Below, in pieces: positions 1 through 10,790 of a stretch of DNA of 64,000 nt (the stretch's first letter is position 1; each line of letters begins with the position of its first letter). Below the pieces are notes generated by a model, which made no database searches, was not told where the DNA came from, and saw only the letters and a list, made by a program, of their open reading frames with translations. The stretch covers positions 89,367 to 153,366 of the forward strand of contig NZ_JAHKPK010000062.1 of the NCBI RefSeq assembly GCF_018860665.1, written 5' to 3'. This DNA is from Pacificibacter marinus. Its GTDB lineage: Bacteria > Pseudomonadota > Alphaproteobacteria > Rhodobacterales > Rhodobacteraceae. Both the position numbers and the translations under genes were made by a program.

Positions 1-1225
1 ACGTGCCGCCTTGCATTTCTGCCATGGACAATTTGCCGTCACGGGCGCGGGCGCCTTTTTCTGCGATCGCTTTTTCAATACCCGCGAAAGACATCTGATC
101 GGCGTCACGGATCACAGGCACAACAAGACCTGTTGGCGTGCCTGCGGCGATGCCCATGTTGACGTAGTTTTTGTACACAATGTCTGTGCCGTCGATTTCG
201 GCGTTGACCTCAGGCACTTCGTTCAAAGCGTGGATACAGGCTTTGGTGAAGAAGGACATAAAGCCCAATTTCACGCCATGCTTTTTCAAGAACAGGTCTT
301 TGTACTCGTTGCGCAGCGCCATCACTTCGGTCATGTCGACTTCGTTGTAGGTGGTGAGCATCGCAGCGGTGTTTTGTGACTCTTTCAAACGGCGCGCAAT
401 TGTTTGGCGCAGTTTGGTCATTTTCACACGCTCTTCACGCGCTGCATCCGCAGGGGCAGAGGGCGCACGTGGTGCTGCTGCCGCAGGCGCAGGGGCTGCT
501 TTGGGTGCTGACATGGCTTTGAGCACATCGTCTTTCATGATACGGCCATCTTTGCCGGTGCCGGAAACAGACGCTGGGTTTACACCGTTTTCAGCCATCA
601 GTTTGTTGGCAGATGGTGCATTTTCAATGTCTTTGCCTGATGTTGCAGCAGCAGGAGCCGCAGCCGCAGGGGCAGGGGCAGAAGCGCCGGCACCAGAAGA
701 AATCACAGCAAGTTTTGCAGTGGCATCAACGGTGTCGCCTTCGGCAGCCACGATTTCTGTCAAAACACCAGCCGCAGGAGAAGGCACTTCGACAGAGACT
801 TTGTCGGTCTCAAGTTCACACAGCATTTCGTCTTGCGCGACGGTGTCGCCGACAGCTTTGAACCATGTGGCCACGGTGGCCTCGGTCACGGATTCGCCAA
901 GTGTCGGTACCATAACATCAACAGACGATCCGCCAGCGGCGGGGGCTGTCGCAGCAGAGGCCGCAGCAGGGGCAGGCGCGGCAGCTTCGCCAGCGTTCAA
1001 GGTGGCCAGCAGGGCATCAACGCCAACTGTTTCGCCTTCTGCGGCTACGATTTCGCCGAGTGTGCCCGCCGCAGGGGAGGGCACTTCGACGGTGACTTTA
1101 TCGGTTTCTAGTTCGCAAAGCATTTCATCGACGGCAACGGCGTCGCCTGGTTTTTTGAACCAAGTTGCTACGGTGGCCTCGGTGACGCTTTCGCCTAGGG
1201 TTGGGACGCGGACTTCAACAGACAT
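1..1225 (-). CDS. sucB: 2-oxoglutarate dehydrogenase E2, dihydrolipoamide succinyltransferase (3' end outside window)
   Basis: E2 core of the 2-oxoglutarate dehydrogenase complex; it transfers the succinyl group from E1 to CoA through lipoyl-lysine. The ATG at 1225 gives [13 protein letters not shown], and 408 codons are visible before the window edge. Domain order: lipoyl domain 1 with ETDKV (Lys near 43), Ala/Pro-rich linker, lipoyl domain 2 with ETDKV (Lys near 146), second Ala/Pro linker, peripheral-subunit-binding domain ([15 protein letters not shown]), another linker and the start of the acyltransferase domain ([16 protein letters not shown]). The conserved C-terminal HxxxD catalytic motif lies beyond position 1. 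It starts 4 bp after sucA stops, so it is surely co-transcribed. Two lipoyl domains instead of the single one in E. coli SucB is the notable feature. Family assignment is very secure from context and motifs. Confidence 0.95.
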   Translation of the reverse strand, partial: MSVEVRVPTLGESVTEATVATWFKKPGDAVAVDEMLCELETDKVTVEVPSPAAGTLGEIVAAEGETVGVDALLATLNAGEAAAPAPAAASAATAPAAGGSSVDVMVPTLGESVTEATVATWFKAVGDTVAQDEMLCELETDKVSVEVPSPAAGVLTEIVAAEGDTVDATAKLAVISSGAGASAPAPAAAAPAAATSGKDIENAPSANKLMAENGVNPASVSGTGKDGRIMKDDVLKAMSAPKAAPAPAAAAPRAPSAPADAAREERVKMTKLRQTIARRLKESQNTAAMLTTYNEVDMTEVMALRNEYKDLFLKKHGVKLGFMSFFTKACIHALNEVPEVNAEIDGTDIVYKNYVNMGIAAGTPTGLVVPVIRDADQMSFAGIEKAIAEKGARARDGKLSMAEMQGGT

Positions 1226-1229
1226 TGGA

Positions 1230-4193
1230 TTACCCTTTGATATTCAGCGCGTCGTTCACGAGCGCCAGTTGTTGTGCTTTGTGTTGGGATGCGAGACCAG
1301 TGGCTGGTGACGCGGAGGCGTTGCGACCGGCGTAAACCGGACGGGTATGTTTGGCTTTGATGCGGGTGAGAACCCATTCGATGTTTGGTTCAACGAATGT
1401 CCATCCACCTTGATTTTTTGGTTCTTCTTGACACCAAATGACTTCAGCACCTTTGAAACGTTCGAGTTCCTTGACCAAGGATAGAGCTGGGAAGGGGTAG
1501 AATTGCTCAAGGCGCAGGATGTAAGTGTCGTCTTTGCCAGCGGCATCGCGTGCTTCAAGAAGGTCGTAGTAGACCTTTCCGGAACAAATCACGACGCGTT
1601 TGATTTTGTCGTCGTCTTTAAGTGTGATGTCGGATTTACCTGTCCGGTGGCCTGCATCCGCATCATCCCATAGGACACGGTGGAAGGACGACCCATCGGT
1701 GAAATCAGCGGCGACAGAGGTTGCGAGTTTGTGGCGCAACAATGATTTCGGTGTCATCAAGACCAGTGGCTTGCGGAAAGACCGGTGGATTTGGCGACGC
1801 AGAATGTGGAAGTAGTTCGCTGGTGTCGTACAGTTGGCCACGATCCAGTTGTCTTGACCACACATTTGCAAGAAGCGCTCGAGACGGGCAGAGGAGTGCT
1901 CCGGTCCTTGACCTTCATAGCCGTGTGGCAACATCATAACGAGGCCAGACATGCGCAACCATTTGCTTTCACCAGACGAGATGAATTGGTCGAACATGAT
2001 CTGCGCGCCGTTGGCGAAGTCGCCGAACTGGGCTTCCCACATAACCAATGAGTTTGGTTCTGCAAGCGAGTAGCCGTATTCGAACCCAAGAACCGCGTAT
2101 TCAGACAACATGGAGTCGATGACTTCATATTGTGACTGACCCTCACGGATGTTGTTGAGCGGGTAGTAACGATCTTCGGTTTTTTGGTCGATCAAAGCTG
2201 AGTGGCGGTGTGAGAACGTGCCGCGTGTGGAATCTTGGCCTGCAAGACGCACAGGATAGCCTTCGGTCAAAAGCGATCCGAACGCCAAAGCTTCGCCAGT
2301 TGCCCAGTCAAAACCTTTGCCCTCTTCGAACATTTTGGCTTTGGCATCCAACTGACGCGTCACGGTCTTATGGATCGACAGGTGATCAGGTTTGGTCGTC
2401 AAGGCCTTGCCAACTTCTTGCATAGTCTGTGCAGAAATAGAGGTTTGCCCACGCTGGTATTCATCGCCTTCTTTGTTGATGTGCGACCAACGCCCATCCA
2501 ACCAGTCAGCGCGGTTTGGTTTGAAGTTTTTGCCAGCTTCAAATTCATCATTTAGATGCGCTTGGAAGGCGGCTTTCATATCTTCGATCTCGCCCTCAGG
2601 GATGAGACCGTCTTTCACCAAACGCTCAGTGTAAAGCTGCAAGGTTGTTTTATGCTTTTTGATCGTTGTGTACATCGCCGGGTTGGTGAACATCGGCTCG
2701 TCGCCTTCGTTGTGACCAAAGCGGCGGTAGCAGAAAATGTCGATGACCACGTCTTTGTGGAACTTTTGGCGGAACTCGGTCGCCACTTTTGCCGCATGGA
2801 CAACAGCTTCGGGGTCGTCGCCGTTCACGTGGAAAATTGGCGCCTCAACGACCAATGCATTGTCTGTTGGGTAGGGGCTGGAGCGTGAGAAATGCGGTGC
2901 AGTTGTGAAACCGATTTGGTTGTTCACAACGATGTGGATGGTACCGCCGGTTTTGTGCCCGCGCAGGCCTGATAGGCCGAAACATTCCGCGACAACGCCT
3001 TGGCCTGCAAATGCCGCATCGCCGTGCAGCAATACAGGGATCACAGATGTGCGCTCAGGATCGTTGTTCTGATCGGTTTTCGCGCGCACTTTACCAAGCA
3101 CTACAGGGTTCACCGCTTCTAGGTGTGATGGGTTTGCTGTCAAAGACAGGTGCACAGAGTTGCCATCAAATTCGCGATCCGAGGACGCGCCGAGGTGGTA
3201 TTTCACATCGCCAGAACCGTCCACGTCCTCAGGCTTGAACGAGCCGCCTTGGAATTCGTGGAAAATCGCGCGGTAAGGTTTGGACATCACGTTGGACAAA
3301 ACAGACAGGCGGCCACGGTGCGGCATGCCGATGATGATCTCTTTAACGCCCAAGTTGCCGCCGCGTTTGATGATTTGCTCCATCGCGGGGATCAAGCTTT
3401 CGCCACCATCAAGGCCAAACCGTTTGGTGCCCATGTATTTGACGTGGAGGAATTTTTCGAACCCTTCAGCTTCGACCAGCTTGTTCAGAATAGCTTTGCG
3501 GCCTTCACGGGTGAACTGGATTTCTTTGCCGTAACCTTCGATCCGCTCTTTCAACCAACCCGCTTGTTCGGGGTCGGAAATATGCATGTATTGCATCGCG
3601 AAGGTGCCACAGTAAGTGCGCTTCACGATGTCGATGATCTGACGCATGGACGCCATTTGCAGCCCCAACACGTTATCGATGAAAATCGGGCGATCCATGT
3701 CAGCGTCAGTGAAGCCGTAAGATTTTGGATCAAGCTCGGGGTGTGGCGTATCGGCCTTCATCTTGAGCGGGTCAAGATCGGCAACCAAATGGCCGCGAAT
3801 ACGGTAGGCGCGGATGATCATCAGCGCGCGGATTGAATCCAGCACAGCACGTTTGACTTGCTCGTCAGAGACCTCGACGCCTTTTTCAACGGCTTTGGCT
3901 TTGATTTTTTTCTCTGCTGCCGCTGGTTCTGGCGCCCATTGGCCGTCCATGGCTGCGGTCAGATCATCGTTTGGCACAGGCGGCCAATCGGCGCGGCCCC
4001 ATGAGGGACCAGCTGCTTCGGCCTGTGCATCCGCAGGCGCGTCGCCCAAGCTTTGGAAAAACTCTCCCCAAGCCGCGTCAACAGAAGACGGGTCGGTGGC
4101 GTAGCGGGCATACATCTGTTCGAGGTATTCCGCATTGTGGCCTTGCATAAAGGAAGACGCGTGGAAGATGTCGTTGTCGCTTTGGTCTGACAT
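1230..4193 (-). CDS. sucA: 2-oxoglutarate dehydrogenase E1 component
   Basis: Thiamine-diphosphate-dependent E1 that decarboxylates 2-oxoglutarate and succinylates the E2 lipoyl arm. I chose the ATG at 4193 ([18 protein letters not shown], 987 aa); the frame stays open upstream to 4250, but the family normally starts with this short acidic segment. Visible landmarks: the N-terminal YLEQMYARY segment that binds the complex, [12 protein letters not shown] and HLGASSDRE of the active-site region, VNGDDPEAV followed by [14 protein letters not shown] (thiamine-diphosphate/Mg binding), and the C-terminal [12 protein letters not shown]. Length is normal for OdhA/SucA. It sits 143 bp after sucD with a strong hairpin in that gap, and is followed by sucB after 4 bp, giving the order sucC-sucD-sucA-sucB. 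Confidence 0.97.
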   Translation of the reverse strand: MSDQSDNDIFHASSFMQGHNAEYLEQMYARYATDPSSVDAAWGEFFQSLGDAPADAQAEAAGPSWGRADWPPVPNDDLTAAMDGQWAPEPAAAEKKIKAKAVEKGVEVSDEQVKRAVLDSIRALMIIRAYRIRGHLVADLDPLKMKADTPHPELDPKSYGFTDADMDRPIFIDNVLGLQMASMRQIIDIVKRTYCGTFAMQYMHISDPEQAGWLKERIEGYGKEIQFTREGRKAILNKLVEAEGFEKFLHVKYMGTKRFGLDGGESLIPAMEQIIKRGGNLGVKEIIIGMPHRGRLSVLSNVMSKPYRAIFHEFQGGSFKPEDVDGSGDVKYHLGASSDREFDGNSVHLSLTANPSHLEAVNPVVLGKVRAKTDQNNDPERTSVIPVLLHGDAAFAGQGVVAECFGLSGLRGHKTGGTIHIVVNNQIGFTTAPHFSRSSPYPTDNALVVEAPIFHVNGDDPEAVVHAAKVATEFRQKFHKDVVIDIFCYRRFGHNEGDEPMFTNPAMYTTIKKHKTTLQLYTERLVKDGLIPEGEIEDMKAAFQAHLNDEFEAGKNFKPNRADWLDGRWSHINKEGDEYQRGQTSISAQTMQEVGKALTTKPDHLSIHKTVTRQLDAKAKMFEEGKGFDWATGEALAFGSLLTEGYPVRLAGQDSTRGTFSHRHSALIDQKTEDRYYPLNNIREGQSQYEVIDSMLSEYAVLGFEYGYSLAEPNSLVMWEAQFGDFANGAQIMFDQFISSGESKWLRMSGLVMMLPHGYEGQGPEHSSARLERFLQMCGQDNWIVANCTTPANYFHILRRQIHRSFRKPLVLMTPKSLLRHKLATSVAADFTDGSSFHRVLWDDADAGHRTGKSDITLKDDDKIKRVVICSGKVYYDLLEARDAAGKDDTYILRLEQFYPFPALSLVKELERFKGAEVIWCQEEPKNQGGWTFVEPNIEWVLTRIKAKHTRPVYAGRNASASPATGLASQHKAQQLALVNDALNIKG

Positions 4194-4282
4194 GAGGATG
4201 ACCTTGGTTTGGGTGTCTGTGCGGTTTGGTTTCTGTGTCGTGTGATGCACATATTAACATGCGTATCGTTTTATAAAGCTGT

Positions 4283-4320
4283 GCCTGCGCCCTTAAAGTC
4301 AAAGGCGCAGGCGTTTTTTT
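4283..4320. other. Perfect 9-bp stem-loop between sucD and sucA
   Basis: GCCTGCGCC (4283-4291) pairs with GGCGCAGGC (4304-4312) around a 12-nt loop. A run of seven T follows on the plus strand (4314-4320), so it looks like a rho-independent terminator for plus-strand transcription, yet the genes on both sides are on the minus strand. For suc transcripts the stem is preceded by seven U-complementary A residues and lacks a 3' U-tract. It may instead be a processing or stability element between sucCD and sucAB, or terminate antisense RNA. Seen directly; role inferred. Confidence 0.55.
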
Positions 4321-4336
4321 AGCGCAAGGCCAGAAA

Positions 4337-5221
4337 TTAGGCTTTGATCGCGGCCATAACAGCTTCGCCGAGTGTCGCAGGGCTATCCGCTACAACGATT
4401 CCAGCGGATTTCATGGCTTCGATTTTGCTTTCCGCATCACCTTTACCACCCGCAACAATCGCGCCAGCGTGGCCCATACGACGGCCGGGAGGGGCTGTGC
4501 GGCCAGCGATGAAGCCAGCTGTTGGTTTCCAACGACCTTTTTTGCGCTGCTCGGCAAGGAATTCTGCGGCTTCTTCTTCTGCGGAGCCGCCGATTTCACC
4601 GATCATGATGATGCTTTGTGTTTCGTCATCGTCCAAGAACATGTCGAGGATGTCGATGTGCTCAGACCCTTTGATGGGGTCGCCGCCGATGCCCACAGCT
4701 GTGGATTGGCCAAGGCCCAGATCAGATGTCTGTTTCACAGCTTCATATGTGAGTGTGCCGGAACGGGACACAACGCCCACAGACCCACGGTTGTGGATGT
4801 GGCCTGGCATGATGCCGATTTTACACGCATCAGGTGTGATAACGCCTGGGCAGTTTGGTCCGATGAGACGAGATTTGGACCCTTCCAAAGCGCGTTTCAC
4901 TTTCATCATGTCCAAAACAGGGATGCCCTCAGTGATACAGATGATCAATTCCATCTCAGCGTCGATCGCCTCAAGGATTGAATCAGCGGCAAAGGGAGGA
5001 GGCACGTAGATCACGGAAGCGTTTGCTTCTGTCACGTGGCGTGCTTCGTGAACGGAGTTGAACACAGGCAGGTCAAGGTGGGTCATGCCGCCTTTGCCAG
5101 GTGTCACGCCGCCAACCATTTTGGTGCCGTATGCAATCGCTTGCTCTGAGTGGAATGTGCCTTGTGAGCCTGTGAGGCCCTGACAGATCACGCGGGTATT
5201 TTCGTCTACGAGAATGGCCAT
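4337..5221 (-). CDS. sucD: Succinyl-CoA synthetase alpha subunit
   Basis: Alpha subunit of succinate-CoA ligase (ADP-forming), which interconverts succinyl-CoA and succinate with substrate-level phosphorylation. 294 aa, normal length. N-terminal CoA-binding fold begins [21 protein letters not shown]; the phosphohistidine loop is [10 protein letters not shown] with His251; [11 protein letters not shown] and [14 protein letters not shown] are further family signatures. It starts 4 bp downstream of sucC, so the two subunits are translated together. Identification is secure. Confidence 0.97.
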   Translation of the reverse strand: MAILVDENTRVICQGLTGSQGTFHSEQAIAYGTKMVGGVTPGKGGMTHLDLPVFNSVHEARHVTEANASVIYVPPPFAADSILEAIDAEMELIICITEGIPVLDMMKVKRALEGSKSRLIGPNCPGVITPDACKIGIMPGHIHNRGSVGVVSRSGTLTYEAVKQTSDLGLGQSTAVGIGGDPIKGSEHIDILDMFLDDDETQSIIMIGEIGGSAEEEAAEFLAEQRKKGRWKPTAGFIAGRTAPPGRRMGHAGAIVAGGKGDAESKIEAMKSAGIVVADSPATLGEAVMAAIKA

Positions 5222-5225
5222 GGTA

Positions 5226-6422
5226 TTATCCTTTCACCGCTTTAACGATTTTCTGCGCGCCGTCTTTCAGGTCGTCAGCAGCAATCACGTTCAAACCGGA
5301 GTTTTTGATGATGTCTTTGCCAAGCTCAACGTTCGTGCCCTCAAGGCGCACAACAAGTGGAACCTGCAAGCCAACTTCTTTCACAGCCGCGATCACGCCT
5401 TCTGCGATGACATCACAACGCATGATACCGCCGAAGATGTTGACCAAGATGCCTTTGACGTTTGGATCAGAGGTGATGATTTTGAAAGCTTCTGTCACTT
5501 TCTCTTTCGTCGCGCCGCCACCAACATCAAGGAAGTTGGCAGGCTCTGCGCCGTACAACTTGATGATGTCCATAGTGGCCATCGCAAGACCAGCACCGTT
5601 CACCATGCAACCGATTTCGCCGTCGAGAGCGATGTAGTTGAGGTCGTGCTTGGATGCTGCGAGTTCTTTTGGATCTTCTTCAGTCTCATCACGCAATTCA
5701 GCCACGTCTGGGTGGCGGTACATTGCGTTGCCGTCGAAGGACACTTTCGCGTCGAGCACTTTAAGATCAAGTGATTTCTCAAGAACGATCAGCGGGTTGA
5801 TTTCGAGCATCTCCATGTCTTTCTCTGTGAAAGCACGGTAGAGGTTGCCCATCAATTTGACACATTGTTTGACCTGCGCGCCCTCGAGGCCCAAAGCGAA
5901 CGCGACACGGCGGCCGTGGAATGCTTGGTAACCAGACGCTGGGTCTACAGAGAATGACAAGATTTTCTCAGGTGTGTTGGCTGCAACTTCTTCGATGTCC
6001 ATGCCACCCTCAGTCGAGCACACGAAAGACACGCGAGATGTTTGACGATCAACGAGCAAAGCCAAGTAGAGCTCTTTTTCGATGTCTGAGCCATCTTCGA
6101 TGTAGATGCGGTTGACTTGTTTGCCAACAGGGCCTGTTTGGTGCGTGACCAAAGTCTGACCCAGCATTTTTTGAGCTTGCTCGGCAGCTTCTTCAACGGA
6201 GAACGCCAAACGCACGCCGCCTTTTTCGCCAGCTTCCGCTTCAACGAATTTACCTTTGCCGCGTCCACCTGCGTGGATTTGTGCTTTGACGACCCAAAGT
6301 GGTCCGTCTAGTTCACCCGCTGCTGCTTTTGCATCGGCCGCATTCAAAACAGCCCGACCATCAGAAACTGGTGCGCCGTATGTGCGAAGCAATGCTTTCG
6401 CCTGATACTCATGAATATTCAT
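5226..6422 (-). CDS. sucC: Succinyl-CoA synthetase beta subunit
   Basis: Beta (ATP-grasp) subunit of succinate-CoA ligase, first gene of the sucCDAB order. 398 aa, standard length. Starts [12 protein letters not shown]; the nucleotide-binding loop [11 protein letters not shown] follows, then the C-terminal [19 protein letters not shown] and [15 protein letters not shown] segments of the alpha-beta interface. The promoter must lie in the 160 bp upstream (6423-6582), where two tandem GTGATCAC dyads occur. The same dyad pair stands before sdhC, suggesting joint control of the two operons. Confidence 0.97.
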   Translation of the reverse strand: MNIHEYQAKALLRTYGAPVSDGRAVLNAADAKAAAGELDGPLWVVKAQIHAGGRGKGKFVEAEAGEKGGVRLAFSVEEAAEQAQKMLGQTLVTHQTGPVGKQVNRIYIEDGSDIEKELYLALLVDRQTSRVSFVCSTEGGMDIEEVAANTPEKILSFSVDPASGYQAFHGRRVAFALGLEGAQVKQCVKLMGNLYRAFTEKDMEMLEINPLIVLEKSLDLKVLDAKVSFDGNAMYRHPDVAELRDETEEDPKELAASKHDLNYIALDGEIGCMVNGAGLAMATMDIIKLYGAEPANFLDVGGGATKEKVTEAFKIITSDPNVKGILVNIFGGIMRCDVIAEGVIAAVKEVGLQVPLVVRLEGTNVELGKDIIKNSGLNVIAADDLKDGAQKIVKAVKG

Positions 6423-6530
6423 GAACGTGTCCCATCCTAAGTTTTATTCTCTCAAGACATGACACACACCATATGGGTTAAGGAACAGTTTTTTCCCGAT
6501 AGAAGAGTGATAAGCGGTTTTTTGAGTGTT

Positions 6531-6563
6531 TTGTGATCACACGCTTGAATGGTGTGATCACAA
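6531..6563. promoter_or_regulatory. Tandem TGTGATCACA dyads upstream of sucC (candidate operator)
   Basis: Two perfect 10-bp palindromes TGTGATCACA lie at 6532-6541 and 6553-6562, centre to centre 21 bp, i.e. two helical turns on the same DNA face. They are 110-140 bp upstream of the sucC start codon. A matching pair with 20-bp spacing stands before sdhC at 12725-12756. The palindromes are directly visible; that they bind one regulator of TCA-cycle operons is inference. In Rhodobacter sphaeroides a central-carbon regulator AkgR is known, but I cannot tell whether this is its site. Confidence 0.6.
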
Positions 6564-6582
6564 ATATCCAATTGATCCGAAT

Positions 6583-7512
6583 CTATCCTTGAATTTCTTT
6601 GCGTGCTTGGCGGATTCGCTGCAATGACTTGCGAATTTTCCAATTTTTCTGTTCGGCAAGCAAACTTAATGCGGTGCGTTCGGCCAAGTCAAAATGCCCG
6701 CGGTCCATCGCGTCTTGCAACAGTTTCAGTTGATACATTGGAACAGACTTGCGGGCGCGAATGGCTTTATAAAACTCTTGAGGGGTCAATCTGCCCTCTA
6801 GCGCGGGTTCAAATATGGCTTTGAGCAAGCCCAAGCGACGCATGACAGGCGGGATTTTATGCGTAAAGTGCGGGCAGCGTAATCCGATAGTGTTGGGGCC
6901 GCGCAAACGTGCGAAATGCTGGGCATCGATTGATTCATACGGATCGTAAAACAGATAGGCCTTAGCGGCTGTCGCCAAGCCAATGGCGGCATCTTGATAG
7001 GGGGCTTCGCGATCATTCCACAGCTCGATGCGGCGCGCATATCGATACCGCGTTTCAAAAGGGGCCAAGCGTTGTGCCAATGACGACTGTGGTGCTGTTG
7101 CGACCACTGTTGCATTCGGCGCCAATCCCGCAAAGACGCAAGCGCCAAAACCGCCTGATGAGGCACCGTAGAGCGAGACCGCTGGATAGCTTTTGAACAA
7201 GCCGTCGTCGCGCAACATTTCGAGTGCGGCATGTAGATCGGGTTGTTGGTAAAATCCGTTGCGTTTGTTCATGACGCCAAGACAGCCCCACCCCCGCTTT
7301 GCGATTAACCCATAGGCCCAAGGCAATCTTGGTTCTGTTTGGTCCTCGCTGATCGACGCATGGTTGTCAAAGCTGACGACCAGACGGTCCTTTCCGGGGA
7401 TATACACCAAAATTTGGTCTTTCAGCTCGACAAAAAAGCCACCTTGCTTTTCTTTGGCCAAAGCCTGCGCTTTGATGTCATCGAAAACGCCTAAATTGGT
7501 GACGATTGGCAT
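6583..7512 (-). CDS. Conserved hypothetical protein with alpha/beta-hydrolase-like nucleophile elbow
   Basis: 309-aa cytoplasmic protein of unknown role; no signal peptide or membrane segment. The central region reads VSLYGASSGGFGACVFAGL, in which G-A-S-S-G-G resembles the nucleophile elbow of alpha/beta-hydrolase folds. A possible acid/His part follows (YDPYESIDAQHF; RCPHFTHKIPP). The C-terminal 70 residues are helical and basic and resemble a small repeat region (LKLLQDAMDRGHFDLAERTALSLL). The ATG at 7512 follows no clear AGGAGG. It stands between mdh and sucC on the same strand, but the mdh terminator at 7653-7681 separates it from mdh. Its stop codon is about 20 bp from the sucC dyads. 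Function unknown; hydrolase is only a fold-level guess. Confidence 0.7.
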   Translation of the reverse strand: MPIVTNLGVFDDIKAQALAKEKQGGFFVELKDQILVYIPGKDRLVVSFDNHASISEDQTEPRLPWAYGLIAKRGWGCLGVMNKRNGFYQQPDLHAALEMLRDDGLFKSYPAVSLYGASSGGFGACVFAGLAPNATVVATAPQSSLAQRLAPFETRYRYARRIELWNDREAPYQDAAIGLATAAKAYLFYDPYESIDAQHFARLRGPNTIGLRCPHFTHKIPPVMRRLGLLKAIFEPALEGRLTPQEFYKAIRARKSVPMYQLKLLQDAMDRGHFDLAERTALSLLAEQKNWKIRKSLQRIRQARKEIQG

Positions 7513-7652
7513 AAGTATAATTCCTCAACGCATTGGCTTTTTGCCTAAAATCAGACGACCAATTTGGTTAAAATTTACGATCTTGATGAGGGGAAATAAA
7601 GGTCTTTATGGCCGCTTGATAAGATTGGTTTACGCATGCGCGCCGTTGGCAC

Positions 7653-7681
7653 AAAAAAAGCCCGCACATAACGCGCGGGCT
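7653..7681 (-). terminator. Rho-independent terminator of mdh
   Basis: Read on the minus strand: AGCCCGC, a 9-nt loop, GCGGGCT, then a run of seven T (7653-7659). It lies 26 bp after the mdh stop codon, with proper polarity. Confidence 0.9.
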
Positions 7682-7706
7682 TGTATCGTTTTAAAATGTC
7701 GACATC

Positions 7707-8753
<1,047 letters not shown>

Positions 8754-8832
8754 CTATGGGTGTTTTTACTGGTCACGCCGCTTTCATGGCCCTAACGTGC
8801 CACAAAATCAAAACAAACAGGCCCAAAACATT

Positions 8833-9585
8833 ATGCATCTGGATTTATATTTTTTCGCGTTTGCAATACCCGCAGTCGTGTTTGCAGGTATGTCAAAAGG
8901 TGGGTTTGGGTCCGTGGCCTCCTTTGCCGCGACGCCGTTTTTGGCACTGATTCTAACACCTGGCCAAGCCATAGGACTGATGCTGCCCTTGCTGATCGTC
9001 ATGGATGTTACTGCAATCAAAGTGTATTGGCGTAAGTGGGATTGGCCGATTGCACGGACTTTGATCCTTGGTGCTGTGCCCGGCATTTTGCTTGGCGGGG
9101 CGTTATTTGGATTTGCAAATCCTGACGTCTTTCGATTTTTGATTGGGATTGTTGCGATTGGGTTCGTGATCTACCAGTTGGCAAAATCCCGAGGCTTGGT
9201 TCCGACACCTAAAGTCAAAATGGGCGCGCGTGGCGGGATATTTTGGGGGGGTGTTGCAGGTTTTACCAGTTTTATCAGTCATGCCGGTGGTCCACCTGCT
9301 ACGGTGTATTTATTGTCGCAAAAACTTGAGAAAACCACATTTCAAGCCACAAGTGTGCTCGTCTTTTGGGCAATAAATGCACTTAAATTCATTCCTTATT
9401 TCGCCTTAGGCATTTTTTCACCAGAGACGTTCAAAGCGGATTTTCTTTTGATCCCCGCAGCTATTGCAGGTGTGTTCATAGGGGCATATTTGCACAAAAA
9501 TATCTCTGAAAAGTTATTCTTTGGAATAACTTATGTTTTTTTGGTGGTGACTGGTGCAAAGCTTATGTTTGACGCCCTGCTCTAA
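8833..9585 (+). CDS. TauE/SafE-family sulfite/sulfonate-type permease
   Basis: 250-aa inner-membrane protein with about eight hydrophobic segments, family TauE/SafE (anion exporters, e.g. sulfite or sulfoacetate). N-terminal repeat motif GMSKGGFGSVASFAATPFLAL, second repeat GVAGFTSFISHAGGPPATVYLLSQ, both typical. I chose the ATG at 8833 (MHLDLYFFAF); the open frame extends upstream through non-family sequence overlapping the mdh leader. Divergent from mdh. Substrate cannot be told from sequence; a second, only distantly similar family member is at 28085-28996. Confidence 0.85.
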   Translation: MHLDLYFFAFAIPAVVFAGMSKGGFGSVASFAATPFLALILTPGQAIGLMLPLLIVMDVTAIKVYWRKWDWPIARTLILGAVPGILLGGALFGFANPDVFRFLIGIVAIGFVIYQLAKSRGLVPTPKVKMGARGGIFWGGVAGFTSFISHAGGPPATVYLLSQKLEKTTFQATSVLVFWAINALKFIPYFALGIFSPETFKADFLLIPAAIAGVFIGAYLHKNISEKLFFGITYVFLVVTGAKLMFDALL

Positions 9586-9838
9586 GCGTGCGCCGCGCGA
9601 GATGAGCTTGCGCGGCCAAGGTTCCAACATCATCGTTTGCTGAAGCTGTCGTGTCGTTACGAAGATCAAACGCCTGATCTGAGGGCGCTGTGGAAAAGAC
9701 GCGTGCTGCCCGAGATATGCTATTTGTGCCATTATGCTGGGTTATGAGCCATCAAAAGGCTGTTATTATCGAGGCCTCTTGATGCGTAGATTTTGATGCG
9801 CAACGCTTTTGCTTTTTTTGGGGGAGAGAGAAACGGTT

Positions 9839-9855
9839 ATTCTGCGCTGCGGAAA
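9839..9855 (+). promoter_or_regulatory. EMC-pathway 17-mer element, copy A (mcl2)
   Basis: Sequence ATTCTGCGCTGCGGAAA, 69 bp upstream of the mcl2 start. It matches 14 of 17 bases with copies in the ecm-ccr gap at 22175-22191 and 22368-22384. Core TGCGmTGCGG looks like a tandem TGCG repeat and also has a weak dyad TTCxGC...GCxGAA. Binding role inferred. Confidence 0.5.
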
Positions 9856-9891
9856 TTTAGGGCTTGCGTAATGGTTCCATTTAATGCCTTC

Positions 9892-9912
9892 TTGCGCAAC
9901 AATATTGCGCAA
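9892..9912. promoter_or_regulatory. Twin TTGCGCAA palindromes directly before the mcl2 ribosome binding site
   Basis: TTGCGCAA at 9892-9899 and 9905-9912 with 5 bp between. Each arm is self-complementary, and the two can pair into an 8-bp hairpin ending 1 bp before the GGAGG at 9914-9918. Could be an operator at the transcription start or a translation-control hairpin. Confidence 0.45.
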
Positions 9913-9923
9913 CGGAGGAATCA

Positions 9924-10787
9924 ATGGCCGAAGCAGCCCATACATCAGCACGCCCATATCGTTCGGCACTTTATATCCCTGCAGACAAAGAACGCGCATT
10001 GGAGAAAGCCAAGGGGCTTGCTTGTGATGCAATTCTATTCGATCTCGAAGACGCCGTAGCGCCGAGTGAAAAAAAGGCTGCTCGTCAGATATTAAAGGCG
10101 GCCCTCGCAGGGGGCGGTTATGGCGTGCGTGCCAAAATCGTGCGGGTGAACGGGTTTGATACCATTTGGGGCCGTGATGACGTCGCAGCCTTTGTTGGCG
10201 CAGATATTGACGGAATTTTGCTGCCAAAGGTGGAAAGCGCCGCCATGGTCGAGGCACTGGCACAGGCGATTCCAGATGTGCCGATTTGGGCGATGATGGA
10301 AACACCGCTAGGCATGTTGAATGCCGCAGAAATTGCCGCACATCCACGGTTGGCTGGGTTTGTTATGGGCACAAATGATCTGGCAAAAGAGCTGAACGCA
10401 CGCTTTAGGGCCGACCGATTACCGATGATGGGCGGGCTGCATTTGGCACTTTTGGCTGCCAAGGCTTACGGCCTTGTGGTGTTGGATGGTGTGTACAACG
10501 CCTTTAAAGACGACGATGGGCTGACATTTGAATGCAATCAGGGCCGCGATATGGGATTTGATGGCAAAACCTTGATCCACCCTGCGCAACTGGCCGTGGC
10601 CAATGCTGCCTTTGCGCCAAGTGCCGAAGAGATCGATTTGGCCGAACGCCAGATCGCAGCATTCGAAGCATCTGAGGCAAAAGGCGAAGGGATTGCGGTT
10701 GTGGATGGTAAGATCGTGGAAAATCTTCATATTGTGACGGCGCGGGCCACGTTAGATAAGGCGCGTGCGATCACAGCAATGGAGTAA
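9924..10787 (+). CDS. mcl2: HpcH/HpaI-type CoA lyase, probable (3S)-malyl-CoA thioesterase
   Basis: CitE/HpcH-family TIM-barrel protein, 287 aa. Mg- and CoA-binding motifs: ILFDLEDAV near 35-45, KIVRVNG, MMETPLGML with the metal-binding Glu, and FVMGTNDLAKEL. It is shorter than Mcl1 (about 318 aa), and in Rhodobacter sphaeroides a protein of this length, encoded a few genes before mesaconyl-CoA hydratase and sdh, is Mcl2, which hydrolyses (3S)-malyl-CoA to malate in the last step of the ethylmalonyl-CoA pathway. The same neighbourhood here supports that name. ATG has GGAGG 6 nt upstream. First gene of an apparent operon with nnrU, DUF1737 and mch (gaps 3, 10 and 31 bp). A true malyl-CoA lyase or citrate-lyase-like function is not excluded. 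Confidence 0.82.
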   Translation: MAEAAHTSARPYRSALYIPADKERALEKAKGLACDAILFDLEDAVAPSEKKAARQILKAALAGGGYGVRAKIVRVNGFDTIWGRDDVAAFVGADIDGILLPKVESAAMVEALAQAIPDVPIWAMMETPLGMLNAAEIAAHPRLAGFVMGTNDLAKELNARFRADRLPMMGGLHLALLAAKAYGLVVLDGVYNAFKDDDGLTFECNQGRDMGFDGKTLIHPAQLAVANAAFAPSAEEIDLAERQIAAFEASEAKGEGIAVVDGKIVENLHIVTARATLDKARAITAME

Positions 10788-10790
10788 GCC

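Larger units (their letters stand above)
9586..9923. other. 338-bp intergenic region before mcl2
   Basis: No coding region is supported here. It holds the leader of the mcl2 operon: a 17-bp element shared with the ecm-ccr gap (9839-9855), a G-rich GGGGGAGAGAG tract (about 9819-9829), two TTGCGCAA palindromes (9892-9912), and the GGAGG ribosome binding site (9914-9918). I see no clear terminator for the TauE gene. Confidence 0.6.

Noticed and set aside
351..1310. Long plus-strand frame rich in Ala/Ser/Thr
   Set aside because: It is the antisense of the sucB lipoyl domains and Ala/Pro linkers; no family features or ribosome binding site.
6572..6585. FNR-box-like TTGATCCGAATCTA near the suc promoter
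   Set aside because: Only one half fits the TTGAT-N4-ATCAA consensus, it overlaps the stop codon of the upstream gene, and it lies about 150 bp from sucC.
9766..10347. 193-codon minus-strand frame across the mcl2 start
   Set aside because: Antisense to mcl2 and its leader; high Arg/Pro content and no recognisable domain.
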